A stretch of 64,000 nucleotides of DNA, taken from positions 34,976 to 98,975 of the forward strand of contig NZ_BMVB01000015.1 in assembly GCF_014650495.1 (NCBI RefSeq), written 5' to 3'. Position numbers and translations under genes: made by a program. Source of the stretch: Streptomyces cinnamoneus (GTDB lineage: Bacteria; Actinomycetota; Actinomycetes; Streptomycetales; Streptomycetaceae). Under the pieces are notes generated by a model. The model ran no database searches. It worked only from the letters and a program-made list of their open reading frames with translations, and had not been told where the DNA came from. This document shows, in pieces, positions 40,475-48,836 of this stretch. The first letter of the stretch is position 1; every line of letters begins with the position of its first letter.

Positions 40475-41122
40475 TCAGTCGTTGGCGACGACCGGGTAGC
40501 GCGGGGTGCCCTCCGCCATCTGGCGCAGCGCGTCCTTGCGGTCGCGCTTGGAGAGGCGGTCGATGTACAGGTAGCCGTACAGGTGGTCCGTCTCGTGCTG
40601 CAGGCAGCGGGCGAAGTAGCCGGTGCCCTCGACGGCGATCGGGTTGCCGTGCATGTCCTGGCCGCGGACGACCGCGTAGTCGGGACGGGCCAGCGAGGCG
40701 TAGGCCGTCGGCACCGACAGGCAGCCCTCGTTGGAGTCGTCGAGGATGCGGCGGTCGGCCGGCAGCTCGTCGAGGACGGGGTTGACGACGTGGCCGACGT
40801 GGCGGACGCCCTCGTCGTCCGGGCAGTCGTAGACGAAGACCTTGAGGTCGACGCCGATCTGGTTGGCGGCCAGGCCCACGCCCTCCGCGGTGCGCTGGCT
40901 GGCGAACATGTCGTCGATCAGCTGGGCGAGCTCGTCGCCGAACTCCGTCACGTCCTTGCACTCCTTGTGCAGGACGGGGTTGCCGACGACCGTGATCGGC
41001 CGGGAGGTGCCGCGCTCACGGTGCGCGAGCTCACGCGCCTCGCAGTCCTCGGTGTCCACGATGAACTCGCCGGACTCCTTCGGCTCTTCGTTCACCGAGT
41101 GCTCAGTGTCTTGCTGCGCCAT
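40475..41122 (-). CDS. def: Peptide deformylase
   Basis: 215-residue metalloenzyme that removes the formyl group from nascent proteins. All three motifs are present: GVGLAANQIG, EGCLSVP and QHETDHLYG, giving the Cys and two His metal ligands and the catalytic Glu. An acidic N-terminal extension of about 40 residues (EHSVNEEPKESGEFIVDTED) precedes the core and is longer than in the minimal enzyme. The start is the ATG at 41122. It may be one of several deformylases, as is usual in Streptomyces. Confidence 0.93.
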   Translation of the reverse strand: MAQQDTEHSVNEEPKESGEFIVDTEDCEARELAHRERGTSRPITVVGNPVLHKECKDVTEFGDELAQLIDDMFASQRTAEGVGLAANQIGVDLKVFVYDCPDDEGVRHVGHVVNPVLDELPADRRILDDSNEGCLSVPTAYASLARPDYAVVRGQDMHGNPIAVEGTGYFARCLQHETDHLYGYLYIDRLSKRDRKDALRQMAEGTPRYPVVAND

Positions 41123-41214
41123 GTCCGCCGTATGCCTCTCTCACAACCCGAAAGCACTGTCTTGCCCTGAATCCACGGGGCCCCGTACAGAGTAAAGGGG
41201 ACCTGGGCGGCCGC

Positions 41215-42207
41215 TCAGCAGACCTCTTCGAGATCGCGCCATTCACGGGTGTCGGGGCTGTCGGCGACCCAGCCGTCGAGCAGCCCGCGGACGAGCCCGG
41301 CGGGCGCCGCGATGCCGCACTCGCGCTCGGGTACCCACAGGGAGCCCGAGCCGGTGCCGGCGGTGCGGTGGCCCAGCGGGCCGGGATGGCCGGGCTCGCT
41401 GTGGTCGTGCGGGTCGAGGTGCTCGCCGTCGCCCTCGTCGCTGGGCATCCGGCTCTCCGAGCACGTGCGGCACAGCAGGCGCACGGAGGAGGACCAGTCC
41501 TCGGCGGCGAAGCCGGCGTCGGCCGCGAGCCGCTCCAGGGCGTCCCGGTCGGCCTCGGTGGCGGCCTCCAGGAGCACGACCCAGGTCGGGACGGGAGAGG
41601 GGGCCCACAGCTCGATCTCGTCGAAGACGGGGTAGGAGGGCCCGGCGGCGGTGACGCGCTCGCCGTGCGGGACACCGTCGTGCAGCACCACCTCGCCCCA
41701 GCGGCGGCCGGAGGACGGCAGCGGGATGGAGAGCACCTCGATCCGTGCCGGGTCCAGCCGGCGGCCCCAGACGACCTCGGCCTCGCCCTCCGGGGAGAGC
41801 CGGACGGCCGCGCTGCCGAGCTCCATGCCGACGGGCTCGGCGGCCGGCCCGCCCTCGGTGGGCACCCGAAGCCCGTACGCCTGCCAGGCGCGGCGGGCCA
41901 GCGGCCAGTCCTGCAGGGCCGTGGCCGCGATGCCCACGTTCCACCAGTCCGGGGCGCCCGCCTCGCGGTCCAGCAGCGCGACGGCCCGCAGGCCGGCGGC
42001 GCGGGCCTGCTCCCAGTCGTGCCGGAACTTGTGCAACAGGGCCAGGTTGAACCAGGACTCGGACAGCCACGGCTCCATGTCGGCCGCGCGTGTGAGCAGC
42101 GCGCCCGCGTCCTCGTACCGGCCGTCCCCGATGAGCGTGAAGGCACGGTCGGTGGCCTGCCGCCACGAGGCGGAAGGCCGGTGCCGTACCCTGCCGAAGA
42201 TCCTCAC
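41215..42207 (-). CDS. Tetratricopeptide-like protein of unknown function
   Basis: 330-residue protein. The N-terminal 100 or so residues form TPR-like helix pairs (AFTLIGDGRYEDAGALLTRA, SWFNLALLHKFRHDWEQARA, WWNVGIAATALQDWPLARRA). The central part is beta-rich (VWGRRLDPARIEVLSIPLPS). A CRTC cysteine pair (SSVRLLCRTCSE) and an acidic His-rich stretch (EHLDPHDHSEPGHPGPL) suggest metal binding. I use the GTG at 42207 with GGCGGG upstream. The stop of a small upstream ORF overlaps this start (GTGA). The function is unknown. Confidence 0.78.
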   Translation of the reverse strand: MRIFGRVRHRPSASWRQATDRAFTLIGDGRYEDAGALLTRAADMEPWLSESWFNLALLHKFRHDWEQARAAGLRAVALLDREAGAPDWWNVGIAATALQDWPLARRAWQAYGLRVPTEGGPAAEPVGMELGSAAVRLSPEGEAEVVWGRRLDPARIEVLSIPLPSSGRRWGEVVLHDGVPHGERVTAAGPSYPVFDEIELWAPSPVPTWVVLLEAATEADRDALERLAADAGFAAEDWSSSVRLLCRTCSESRMPSDEGDGEHLDPHDHSEPGHPGPLGHRTAGTGSGSLWVPERECGIAAPAGLVRGLLDGWVADSPDTREWRDLEEVC

Positions 42208-42404
42208 GATTCCCGCCTGCCGGTTTCTGCGTGCGACCACGCCGGATGGACCGGGTGACGGCCGCCGTCCGCGCGGACGGCGCCCCACCACTCCTCGACT
42301 CCGGGGAGCGGTGCCCACCACACCTCCTTGCCGAAGCGAGCGCGCACGACACCCCCCGTTTTCCGCATTCTCGCCATTCTCTGCGTCTCTTCGCATCCAA
42401 CCAT
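42204..42404 (-). CDS. Possible small protein coupled to the TPR-like gene
   Basis: 66 codons with high third-position GC in the last 50 codons and a Trp-rich core (KEVWWAPLPGVEEWWGAVRA). Its TGA overlaps the GTG of the downstream gene, the usual arrangement of coupled cistrons. The N-terminal 13 codons are AT-richer, so the true start may be the internal ATG giving MRKTGG. No known domain. It could be non-coding. Confidence 0.45.
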   Translation of the reverse strand: MVGCEETQRMARMRKTGGVVRARFGKEVWWAPLPGVEEWWGAVRADGGRHPVHPAWSHAETGRRES

Positions 42405-42497
42405 GCCCCTTCGGACGCCCGCTCATTACCCGTGGGTTCGGCGGGCCAGTCCCCCTTCGCCCGGTTTTCTCCGGGGGCTTTCGGGTGCTGCGGGGCG

Positions 42498-43730
42498 CTA
42501 CGGGGGCGGAGGGGCGGGGCGGCCGCGCGCGAGCACCGTGGCGAGCGCCTCCACCACCCGGGGCTCGTGGTCGTAGGCGGTCGCCAGGCGCAGTCGCTCC
42601 AGCGCGCGCAGGGGGCCGCACGCCGGGTCGCCGGCGAGATCGTCGTAGGCGTTGACGGTGCGCACGACGCGGGCGGTGAGCGGCTGGTCGCGGTACGGGT
42701 CCGCCTGCCGCTCGACCACCAGGGCGACCTCGGGGGCCACGCCGGTCTGGCGCACCACGGCGCCGCCCAGCAGGGCGATGCGGCGGCGCTGCTCGGGGGG
42801 CAGCGGCTCGGTCGCGCCGGCGGGCACGGGGTCGAGGAGGGAGAGCTGGCCGATGTCGTGCATCAGGGCCGCGTACTCCACGACGGTGAGGTCGGCGCCG
42901 GACAGGCCGAGCTCCCGGCCGACCGCCCGGCTGAGGGCGGCCACCCGGCGGGCGTGCCCGGCGGGGGTGTACCCGGCGATCTCGGTGGTGCGGGCGAGGG
43001 AGGCGATGGTCTCGCGGCGGGTGGCCCGTACGGCCTCGTAGCGGTGGATGGAGAGCTGGGTGACCAGCAGGGGCAGGCAGAACACCGGCAGCGCCCACAG
43101 CCCCGCCGCGGCCACGGCCAGGGCCATCACCGCGCCGGTGGCCCCGATCGCCGAGCCGATGCCGGGCAGGGTGCGCAGCTCCTCGCGCAGGGCGGCCCCG
43201 TAGCCGCCGCCGTGGCGGGCGTGGGTGAGGGCGGCGGCGAGGACGGCGTCGCACAGGGCGGTGAGGGCGAGGAGCAGCAGCAGGAACACCCCGTAGCAGG
43301 GGCTGTGGGCGGGCCACCGGCCGAGGGCTTCCACGGTGTGCAGCGGCTGGAAGCAGACGGCGGCGAAGCCGGCGCCCAGGATGCGGCGGGCGAGCCGGTC
43401 CGGGGCGGGGGGCCGGCCCACCGCGCCGGCCAGGGTGGCGCCGAGGACGACGGCGACGACCTGGGGCGCCCCGTGCGAGGTGGGCTCTCCGCCGACCTCG
43501 CCGAGCAGGGCGTAGGCGAGGGTCCCCGCGGAGCCGACGGGCGCGGTCTCCCGGCCCCCGGCCGAGGGGCGCGGCCGGCGCCGTGCGGCCTCGCCCAGGG
43601 CGATGAGCGCCCCGTAGGCCAGGGCGACGTGGGGCTGCTCGACGCCGCGCCAGGCGGTCCAGGCCAGGGCGGCGACGGCTGCCGTGCCGGCGACGGCGTA
43701 CACGCCCCGCACGAGGGGCTCCCCGGTCAT
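42498..43730 (-). CDS. Membrane protein with degenerate HD-GYP domain
   Basis: 410-residue protein. About seven hydrophobic segments cover residues 10-250 (AGTAAVAALAWTAW, VYGVFLLLLLALTALC-like region, AIGATGAVMALAVAAAGLWA). A cytoplasmic HD domain follows from about 270 with HARRVAALSRAVGRELGL and YAALMHDIGQLSLLDP. The second half lacks the HHExxDGxGYP signature and reads VVERQADPYRDQP instead, so c-di-GMP hydrolysis is doubtful. The ATG overlaps the stop of the upstream HD-GYP gene (ATGA). A regulatory partner of that protein is the simplest reading. Confidence 0.82.
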   Translation of the reverse strand: MTGEPLVRGVYAVAGTAAVAALAWTAWRGVEQPHVALAYGALIALGEAARRRPRPSAGGRETAPVGSAGTLAYALLGEVGGEPTSHGAPQVVAVVLGATLAGAVGRPPAPDRLARRILGAGFAAVCFQPLHTVEALGRWPAHSPCYGVFLLLLLALTALCDAVLAAALTHARHGGGYGAALREELRTLPGIGSAIGATGAVMALAVAAAGLWALPVFCLPLLVTQLSIHRYEAVRATRRETIASLARTTEIAGYTPAGHARRVAALSRAVGRELGLSGADLTVVEYAALMHDIGQLSLLDPVPAGATEPLPPEQRRRIALLGGAVVRQTGVAPEVALVVERQADPYRDQPLTARVVRTVNAYDDLAGDPACGPLRALERLRLATAYDHEPRVVEALATVLARGRPAPPPP

Positions 43731-45082
43731 CCGCGGCCGCCCGGTCGCGCCTCGCCGGAAGCGGGCGAAGCCGTGGAACAGTGATCAAGAGGGACGTTTC
43801 GGCTGGCGGGCGTACGGCCCGGCGGGCGCAGCGGGGAGAGCTCTGCCGCGCCCTCGGCGGGGCGCCAGCCGTGGCGGTCCAGCGCCCGGGAGAGCGCGGC
43901 CACCATCCGGGGGTCGAACTGGGATCCGGAGCAGCGCTGCAGCTCGGCCAGGGCGACGGGGACGGGGCGGGCGCGGCTGTAGCTGCGGGTGGAGGTCATG
44001 GCGTCGAAGGCGTCGGCGACGGCCACGACCCGGGCCGACTCGGGGATCTGACGCCCCGCCAGGCCGTAGGGGTAGCCGCTGCCGTCCAGGCGCTCGTGGT
44101 GGTGGAGGATCGCCGCGCGCGCCTCGTCGAGGAAGCCGATGCCGCGGACCATTTCGTGGCCGTACTCGGGGTGCAGCTCGATGGCGCGGCGCTCCTCCGG
44201 GGTGAGGGGCCCGTCCTTGCGCAGCACGCGGGTGGGGACGCCGAGCTTGCCCACGTCGTGCAGGGTGCCGGCGAAGCGGAGCGCTTCGAGGCGGTCGCCG
44301 CTGATGCCCAGCTCCCGGGCGATCAGCACGGAGGCGCGGCCGACGCGCTCGCTGTGGCCGCGGGTGTAGTGGTCCTTGAGGTCGACGGCCTGGACGAGCG
44401 CCCGGACGGTGGCCTGGTGCGCGGCGCGCTCGCGCCGGCAGCGGTCGAGGACCCAGGCGGTGACGGCCATGGGCAGCAGCACCAGCAGCGCGGCGGCGCG
44501 GCCGTAGGGGCCGTGCCACAGGACGGCGGTCAGCAGGGCGGTGGGGCCGTGGGACAGGGGCGGCAGCAGCACCTCCGGCAGCGGGCGGCGCCAGGCGGTG
44601 CGCGGGGAGCGGCCCTCGGCGGTGACGAGCACGCCGCCGTCGAGCGCGGCGGCGACCAGGGCGAGGACCAGGGCCGCGGCGAGGGCGGGAAGGACGGCGC
44701 GGGGGAAGGCCGGCCCTTCGAGGACGCGCGGGGCGCCCAGGCCGTAGACGTACGAGGCGGCGCCGGCGGCGAGGGAGGACTGCGCGGCGTGCCACAGCCG
44801 CCGCACCCCGGCCGGCTCCCGTCCGGGCCGGCCGGCGAGCCCGCCCGCCGCCGCGACCAGCGCGGCGGCGCCCGGCGGCAGCAGGAACGCTCCGGCGAGC
44901 AGCACCGGCACCGTCAGGGGACAGCGCGGCAGTCGCTCACAGGCCGCCCCGACGCCGGCGAGGAGCACGACCGTGCCCCAGGGCACCGCGGGCGCCTCCC
45001 GCACGGCGGGCACGGCGCACACCGCGGCGGCGAGTACGGCGCACGTGATGTACACGCGTGCCGCCGCCGGAAGTGCCCACAT
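43727..45082 (-). CDS. Membrane-bound HD-GYP domain phosphodiesterase
   Basis: 451-residue protein. Several N-terminal membrane helices span residues 5-210. An intact HD-GYP domain follows with HSERVGRASVLIARELGI, GTLHDVGKLGVP, ILHHHERLDGSGYPYGLAG and VADAFDAMTS. Such enzymes linearise c-di-GMP to pGpG/GMP. The ATG at 45082 has GGGGAGGA at ideal spacing. An ATG at 45109 lacks a ribosome-binding site. It lies downstream of sigR-rsrA with a 135-bp gap and is translationally coupled to the degenerate HD protein. In Streptomyces c-di-GMP controls BldD and sporulation. Confidence 0.88.
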   Translation of the reverse strand: MWALPAAARVYITCAVLAAAVCAVPAVREAPAVPWGTVVLLAGVGAACERLPRCPLTVPVLLAGAFLLPPGAAALVAAAGGLAGRPGREPAGVRRLWHAAQSSLAAGAASYVYGLGAPRVLEGPAFPRAVLPALAAALVLALVAAALDGGVLVTAEGRSPRTAWRRPLPEVLLPPLSHGPTALLTAVLWHGPYGRAAALLVLLPMAVTAWVLDRCRRERAAHQATVRALVQAVDLKDHYTRGHSERVGRASVLIARELGISGDRLEALRFAGTLHDVGKLGVPTRVLRKDGPLTPEERRAIELHPEYGHEMVRGIGFLDEARAAILHHHERLDGSGYPYGLAGRQIPESARVVAVADAFDAMTSTRSYSRARPVPVALAELQRCSGSQFDPRMVAALSRALDRHGWRPAEGAAELSPLRPPGRTPASRNVPLDHCSTASPASGEARPGGRG

Positions 45083-45217
45083 GGCGCGTCCTCCCCGACC
45101 CTCGGACATGGCGTCTGGATGGGGAGAATAGGCTCAGCAGCGGCCGGAGAACGAGGCTCCGGGTATTGCACCGTCCGTTCGGGTGACGTTCCCCGTTACG
45201 GTGGTTTGGATCAGTGG

Positions 45218-45541
45218 TCAGTCCTGCTGCGCTGCGGCCTCCGCCGCCTTCGCCTCGGCCACCAGGTCCTGGTCGGGCACCGACTGCCCGGACCGGATGA
45301 GCTCGATGCGGCCCATGACCTTCGAGCGGAGGTCGGCCGGCACGTCGTCGTGGCCGCAGCAGCGCTTGACGAGCTTCTTCACCGCCTGCTCCAGCCCGTA
45401 CTTCTCCAGGCACGGGGAGCACTCGTCGATGTGCACCTCGAACTCGGCGCACTTGCCGTCGGGCATCTCGTGGTCGAGGAACTCGTAGAGGTGGTCGAGG
45501 ACTTCAGAGCAGTCCGTCTCGTGCGGGTCTCCGCAGCTCAT
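45218..45541 (-). CDS. rsrA: Redox-sensing zinc anti-sigma factor RsrA
   Basis: 107-residue ZAS-family anti-sigma factor that holds SigR until thiol oxidation releases it. The zinc centre is visible: C11, H37, C41 and C44 (HIDECSPC), with further redox cysteines C3, C31 and the C60-C61 pair. The ATG overlaps the sigR stop by 4 nt. Oxidation forms a disulfide, ejects zinc and frees SigR, as known for S. coelicolor. Confidence 0.94.
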   Translation of the reverse strand: MSCGDPHETDCSEVLDHLYEFLDHEMPDGKCAEFEVHIDECSPCLEKYGLEQAVKKLVKRCCGHDDVPADLRSKVMGRIELIRSGQSVPDQDLVAEAKAAEAAAQQD

Positions 45542-46224
45542 GAGTCCGAGCCTTTCCGATTGTGCGACTCGTCGGAACCGTTCGACGCGGGGGCGGCCCC
45601 GGCCGGGACCAGACCGCGCTCGCGGGCGTAGTCCTCCAGCAGTCCGCGCAGCTGACGACGGCCCCGGTGCAGCCGGGACATCACCGTGCCGATGGGGGTA
45701 CCCATGATGTCCGCGATCTCCTTGTAGGCAAAGCCCTCGACGTCCGCGAGGTAGACCGCTATGCGGAACTCCTCGGGAATGGCCTGGAGGGCCGCCTTGA
45801 CGTCGGAGTCGGGAAGGTGGTCGAGCGCCTGGGACTCCGCGGAGCGCAGACCCGTCGACATGTGCGACTCGGCGCGGGCGAGCTGCCAGTCCTCGATCTC
45901 CTCGGACGCGCTGCGCAGCGGCTCCCGCTGCTTCTTGCGGTACGAGTTGATGAAGGTGTTGGTCAGGATGCGGTACAGCCACGCCTTGAGGTTCGTGCCG
46001 TCACGGAACTGGTGGAAGGACGCGTAGGCCTTGGCGTACGTCTCCTGCACCAGGTCCTCGGCGTCGGCTGCGTTGCGCGTCATGCGCAGGGCGGCCGAGT
46101 ACATCTGGTCGAGGAAGGTCAGGGCGTCGCGCTCGAAGCGCGCGTTGCGCTCCGCCGTCGTCTCGGCGGGCTCCCGCTTGCGGTTGTCGTCGGCCCCCGC
46201 GTCGGTCCCGGTAACCGGACCCAC
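45538..46224 (-). CDS. sigR: ECF sigma factor SigR (thiol-oxidative stress)
   Basis: 228-residue form of the ECF sigma factor for disulfide stress (thioredoxin, mycothiol and ribosome genes). Region 2 contains RFERDALTFLDQMYSAALRM and DAEDLVQETYAKAYASFHQF. Region 4 contains IPEEFRIAVYLADVEGFAYK and IMGTPIGTVMSRLHRGRRQL. I give the short form from the GTG at 46224. In frame upstream, the ATG at 46389 with GGGAG would add 55 residues, exactly the extension described for the unstable S. coelicolor SigR-prime. A SigR-type promoter lies upstream (46442-46468). Coupled to rsrA. Confidence 0.93.
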   Translation of the reverse strand: MGPVTGTDAGADDNRKREPAETTAERNARFERDALTFLDQMYSAALRMTRNAADAEDLVQETYAKAYASFHQFRDGTNLKAWLYRILTNTFINSYRKKQREPLRSASEEIEDWQLARAESHMSTGLRSAESQALDHLPDSDVKAALQAIPEEFRIAVYLADVEGFAYKEIADIMGTPIGTVMSRLHRGRRQLRGLLEDYARERGLVPAGAAPASNGSDESHNRKGSDS

Positions 46225-46441
46225 CTCCTCCAACACCACGGCGGCGCCCGGACCGGACCCGCTCGAATCGGAGAATAGACGACGTTCCGGTGCGCTCGCC
46301 GCTCCAGCCAGGGCCGACTGGGCCACGCCCATGACCGCCCAACCGCGATCGGCCGAGTGCGGGCGGGACGGGCATGCGATCGAACCCATGCGGGGAGCTC
46401 CCATTCCTTCGTCTGTGCCGGTACATGACTACAGAGGGCAC

Positions 46442-46468
46442 AACAGCAGCACCTCGTGGATCATTCCC
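46442..46468 (-). promoter_or_regulatory. SigR-dependent promoter of sigR-rsrA
   Basis: On the minus strand GGGAAT (46463-46468) and GTT (46442-46444) are 18 nt apart, matching the SigR consensus GGAAT-N18/19-GTT. It lies about 50 bp upstream of the long-form start, so positive autoregulation is expected. Confidence 0.8.
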
Positions 46469-46486
46469 GGCCGAACGGAAGTCGTT

Positions 46487-47137
46487 CTAGATCGACTTCA
46501 GCCAGGTCCTGACCGCGTACGTGATCACTCCCAGCGCCTCCTCCTGGGTGACGTCCGCCTTCTTCGGCACCGCGAAGCCGTGGTCGGCGTGCGGCACCGC
46601 GACGGGTTCGGTGCCGGGCGGGAACTCCTCGGGGCGGCCGAACGGGTCGCGGGCGCCCTGCACCACGAGGGTGGGCAGGCCCGCACCGGCCAGCTCGTCG
46701 GCCCGGGACTTCTCCGGCTTGCCCGGCGGGTGCAACGGGAAGCTCAGCGCCAGCACGCCGGCCGCCCCGAGCTCCGCCGCCGTCCGGCAGGCCACCCGGG
46801 CACCCGCGCTGCGTCCGCCCGCGACGACGGGCAGCCCGGGCGCCGCGAGCGCCGGCCACAGCGCGCGCCACGCCTCGTCCAGGGCGCGGGGCGCCGGGGC
46901 CACCCGCTTCCCGGCGACCCGCCAGGGCTGTTCGACGAGCGCGACGCTCACCCCCGTCAGCGGCAGGTCGGCGGCCAGCGCCCGCAGGTCGCGCGCCTCC
47001 ACCCCGCCGCCCGCGCCGTGCCCCAGGGCCAGCACGAGGCGGGCGCCGGGCGCCAGGTACCAGTGGATGCGGGCGTCCCCGGCGGGGGTCGGCACGTCCT
47101 GCACGGTCTCCGCGATCTTTGTCGTCACCCGGCCCAT
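46487..47137 (-). CDS. Alpha/beta hydrolase (KANL3/Tex30-like, dienelactone hydrolase fold)
   Basis: 216-residue single-domain hydrolase. The oxyanion region LVLALGHGAGGG, nucleophile elbow GGRSAGARVA, acid in VVQGARDPFGRPEEF and His in VPHADHGFAVP make a complete Ser-Asp-His triad. The family has poorly defined ester or amide substrates. The ATG at 47137 is used; a GTG three codons in is possible. It lies upstream of sigR on the same strand with its own stop 18 bp before the SigR promoter. Confidence 0.85.
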   Translation of the reverse strand: MGRVTTKIAETVQDVPTPAGDARIHWYLAPGARLVLALGHGAGGGVEARDLRALAADLPLTGVSVALVEQPWRVAGKRVAPAPRALDEAWRALWPALAAPGLPVVAGGRSAGARVACRTAAELGAAGVLALSFPLHPPGKPEKSRADELAGAGLPTLVVQGARDPFGRPEEFPPGTEPVAVPHADHGFAVPKKADVTQEEALGVITYAVRTWLKSI

Positions 47138-47190
47138 CCTGCCGTGCGCGCGGCCGCCCGTCCGTCATGCGAGGCCGTCGGGCCGGCCCG

Positions 47191-48018
47191 TCAGAAGAGC
47201 GTCGCCTCCTCCGGCGCCGCCAGCTCCGTCAGCAGTTCGGGCCCGTTGTTGCGCACGTCGCTGACCGCCGTGGCGACCGGGTACGCCCGGACGAGTCCGG
47301 AGGGCGGGGGCGCCAGCAGCTCCCGCAGCTCCGCCGGGTCCGTGCGCCCCGGGTCCAGCCAAGCCGCCCACTTCCCGGGGGGCAGGACCAGCGGCATCCG
47401 CGGGTGGATCTCCGCCAGCGACCGGGGGCCGTCCTCCCCGTCGGCCCGCTCCGCCCCGGCGAACGGCCCGGGATCCGCTTCGGTGGTGAGCACCGAGCAC
47501 GTGGCCCACCAGGCCAGCGGATGGTCCGGCGGCAGCACCGGGTCGCGCCAGAACTCGTACACCCCGGCCAGCGCCATCACCGATCCGTCGGCCGGCGTGA
47601 CGAAGTAGGGCTGCTTGCGGGTCCGCTTGCGGCGCCCCTTCTCCTCCAGCTCCCGCTCCTGCGCCCCCGTGACCCACTCGTAGTAGCCGTCCGCCGGGAG
47701 CAGGCAGCGCCGCGCCTCGAAGGCCCGGCGGAAGGACGGCTTCTCGTGGACCGTCTCCGCCCGGGCGTTGATCATCTTCGCCGCGCCCTCCGGGGACTTC
47801 GCCCACGACGGCACCAGCCCCCACCGCAGGACGCGCAGCTGACGAACCGGACGGCGGTCGGCGGCGTCTTTCAAGGGACGTTCGAGCACCGCGTGGACGC
47901 TCTTCGTCGGCGCCACGTTCCAGTCCGGAGCAAGCGTCTCCTCCGGTTCCCACTTCTCCACCCCGAAGAGCCCGGCCAGGTCCTCCGGCCTCCGGCTCGC
48001 CGCATATCGCCCGCACAT
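47191..48018 (-). CDS. SRAP (YedK/HMCES-like) abasic-site protein
   Basis: 275-residue SOS-response-associated protein that crosslinks to abasic sites in single-stranded DNA. The catalytic Cys is residue 2 (MCGRYA), which fixes the start at 48018 since Met must be removed. Further motifs are LRWGLVPSW, KMINARAETV, LLPADGYYEW and EIHPRMPLVLPP. A Lys/Arg insertion (EEKGRRKRTRKQ) follows residue 140. Divergent from the M50 peptidase gene with a 41-bp gap. Confidence 0.93.
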   Translation of the reverse strand: MCGRYAASRRPEDLAGLFGVEKWEPEETLAPDWNVAPTKSVHAVLERPLKDAADRRPVRQLRVLRWGLVPSWAKSPEGAAKMINARAETVHEKPSFRRAFEARRCLLPADGYYEWVTGAQERELEEKGRRKRTRKQPYFVTPADGSVMALAGVYEFWRDPVLPPDHPLAWWATCSVLTTEADPGPFAGAERADGEDGPRSLAEIHPRMPLVLPPGKWAAWLDPGRTDPAELRELLAPPPSGLVRAYPVATAVSDVRNNGPELLTELAAPEEATLF

Positions 48019-48059
48019 GAGTTCCACACTGCCACGAAGACGCAAGGAGCGGCTCACAG

Positions 48060-48776
48060 ATGGACAACAGCACCACCGCCACCGACCTCTGGAACCGCAT
48101 CTTCGGCACCCAGCCCCACCCCTCGACGTGGCTCGTCGCCGGCACCGCCCTCGTCGCGCTCGCGGCCGTCGCCCCGTACGGCGTCTGGCGGATCACCCGC
48201 AACGCCGTCACCATCGCCCACGAGGGCGGCCACGCCCTGGTGGCCCTGCTCAGCGGGCGGACCCTGGACGGCATCCGGCTGCACTCCGACACCTCCGGGC
48301 TGACCGTCTCGCGCGGCCGCCCGACCGGCCCCGGCATGATCCTCACCGCGGCCGCCGGCTACACCGCCCCCTCCCTGCTGGGCCTCGCGGGCGCCTGGCT
48401 GCTGGCCGCCGGGCACATCACCGCCCTGCTGTGGGGCGCCACGGCCCTGCTCGCCGCGATGCTGGTGATGATCCGCAACGCCTACGGCGCCCTGACCGTG
48501 GTGCTCGCCGGAGGCGCGTTCGTCGCCGTCTCCTGGCTCGCGGGGCCCGCGGTGCAGGCGGCGTTCGCCTACGGGGTGGTGTGGTTCCTGCTCCTCGGCG
48601 GCATACGGCCCGCCTTCGAGCTGCAGCGCAAGCGCCGGCACGGCGGCGCCCCGGACTCCGACGCCGACCAGCTCGCCCGGCTGACGAACCTCCCCGCGGC
48701 GGTGTGGCTGGTCCTCTTCCACATCGTGTCGCTGACCTCCCTGACCGGGGGCGGCCGGTGGCTGTTCGGCCTGTGA
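48060..48776 (+). CDS. M50B-like integral membrane metallopeptidase
   Basis: 238-residue membrane protein with the zinc motif HEGGHALVALLSGR in the second hydrophobic segment (about 56-69) and a further GYTAPSLLGLAGAW helix. Six or so helices, then a basic loop. Family members cut substrates within the membrane, often anti-sigma factors, but this short actinobacterial type lacks a PDZ domain and has no known substrate. ATG at 48060; aroA follows at 60 bp. Confidence 0.85.
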   Translation: MDNSTTATDLWNRIFGTQPHPSTWLVAGTALVALAAVAPYGVWRITRNAVTIAHEGGHALVALLSGRTLDGIRLHSDTSGLTVSRGRPTGPGMILTAAAGYTAPSLLGLAGAWLLAAGHITALLWGATALLAAMLVMIRNAYGALTVVLAGGAFVAVSWLAGPAVQAAFAYGVVWFLLLGGIRPAFELQRKRRHGGAPDSDADQLARLTNLPAAVWLVLFHIVSLTSLTGGGRWLFGL

Positions 48777-48836
48777 GGGGCCGGGCCGGGCCCTTCGCGG
48801 AGCCGACCACCGGGAGAACCTCAGTAAGGTAAGGGC

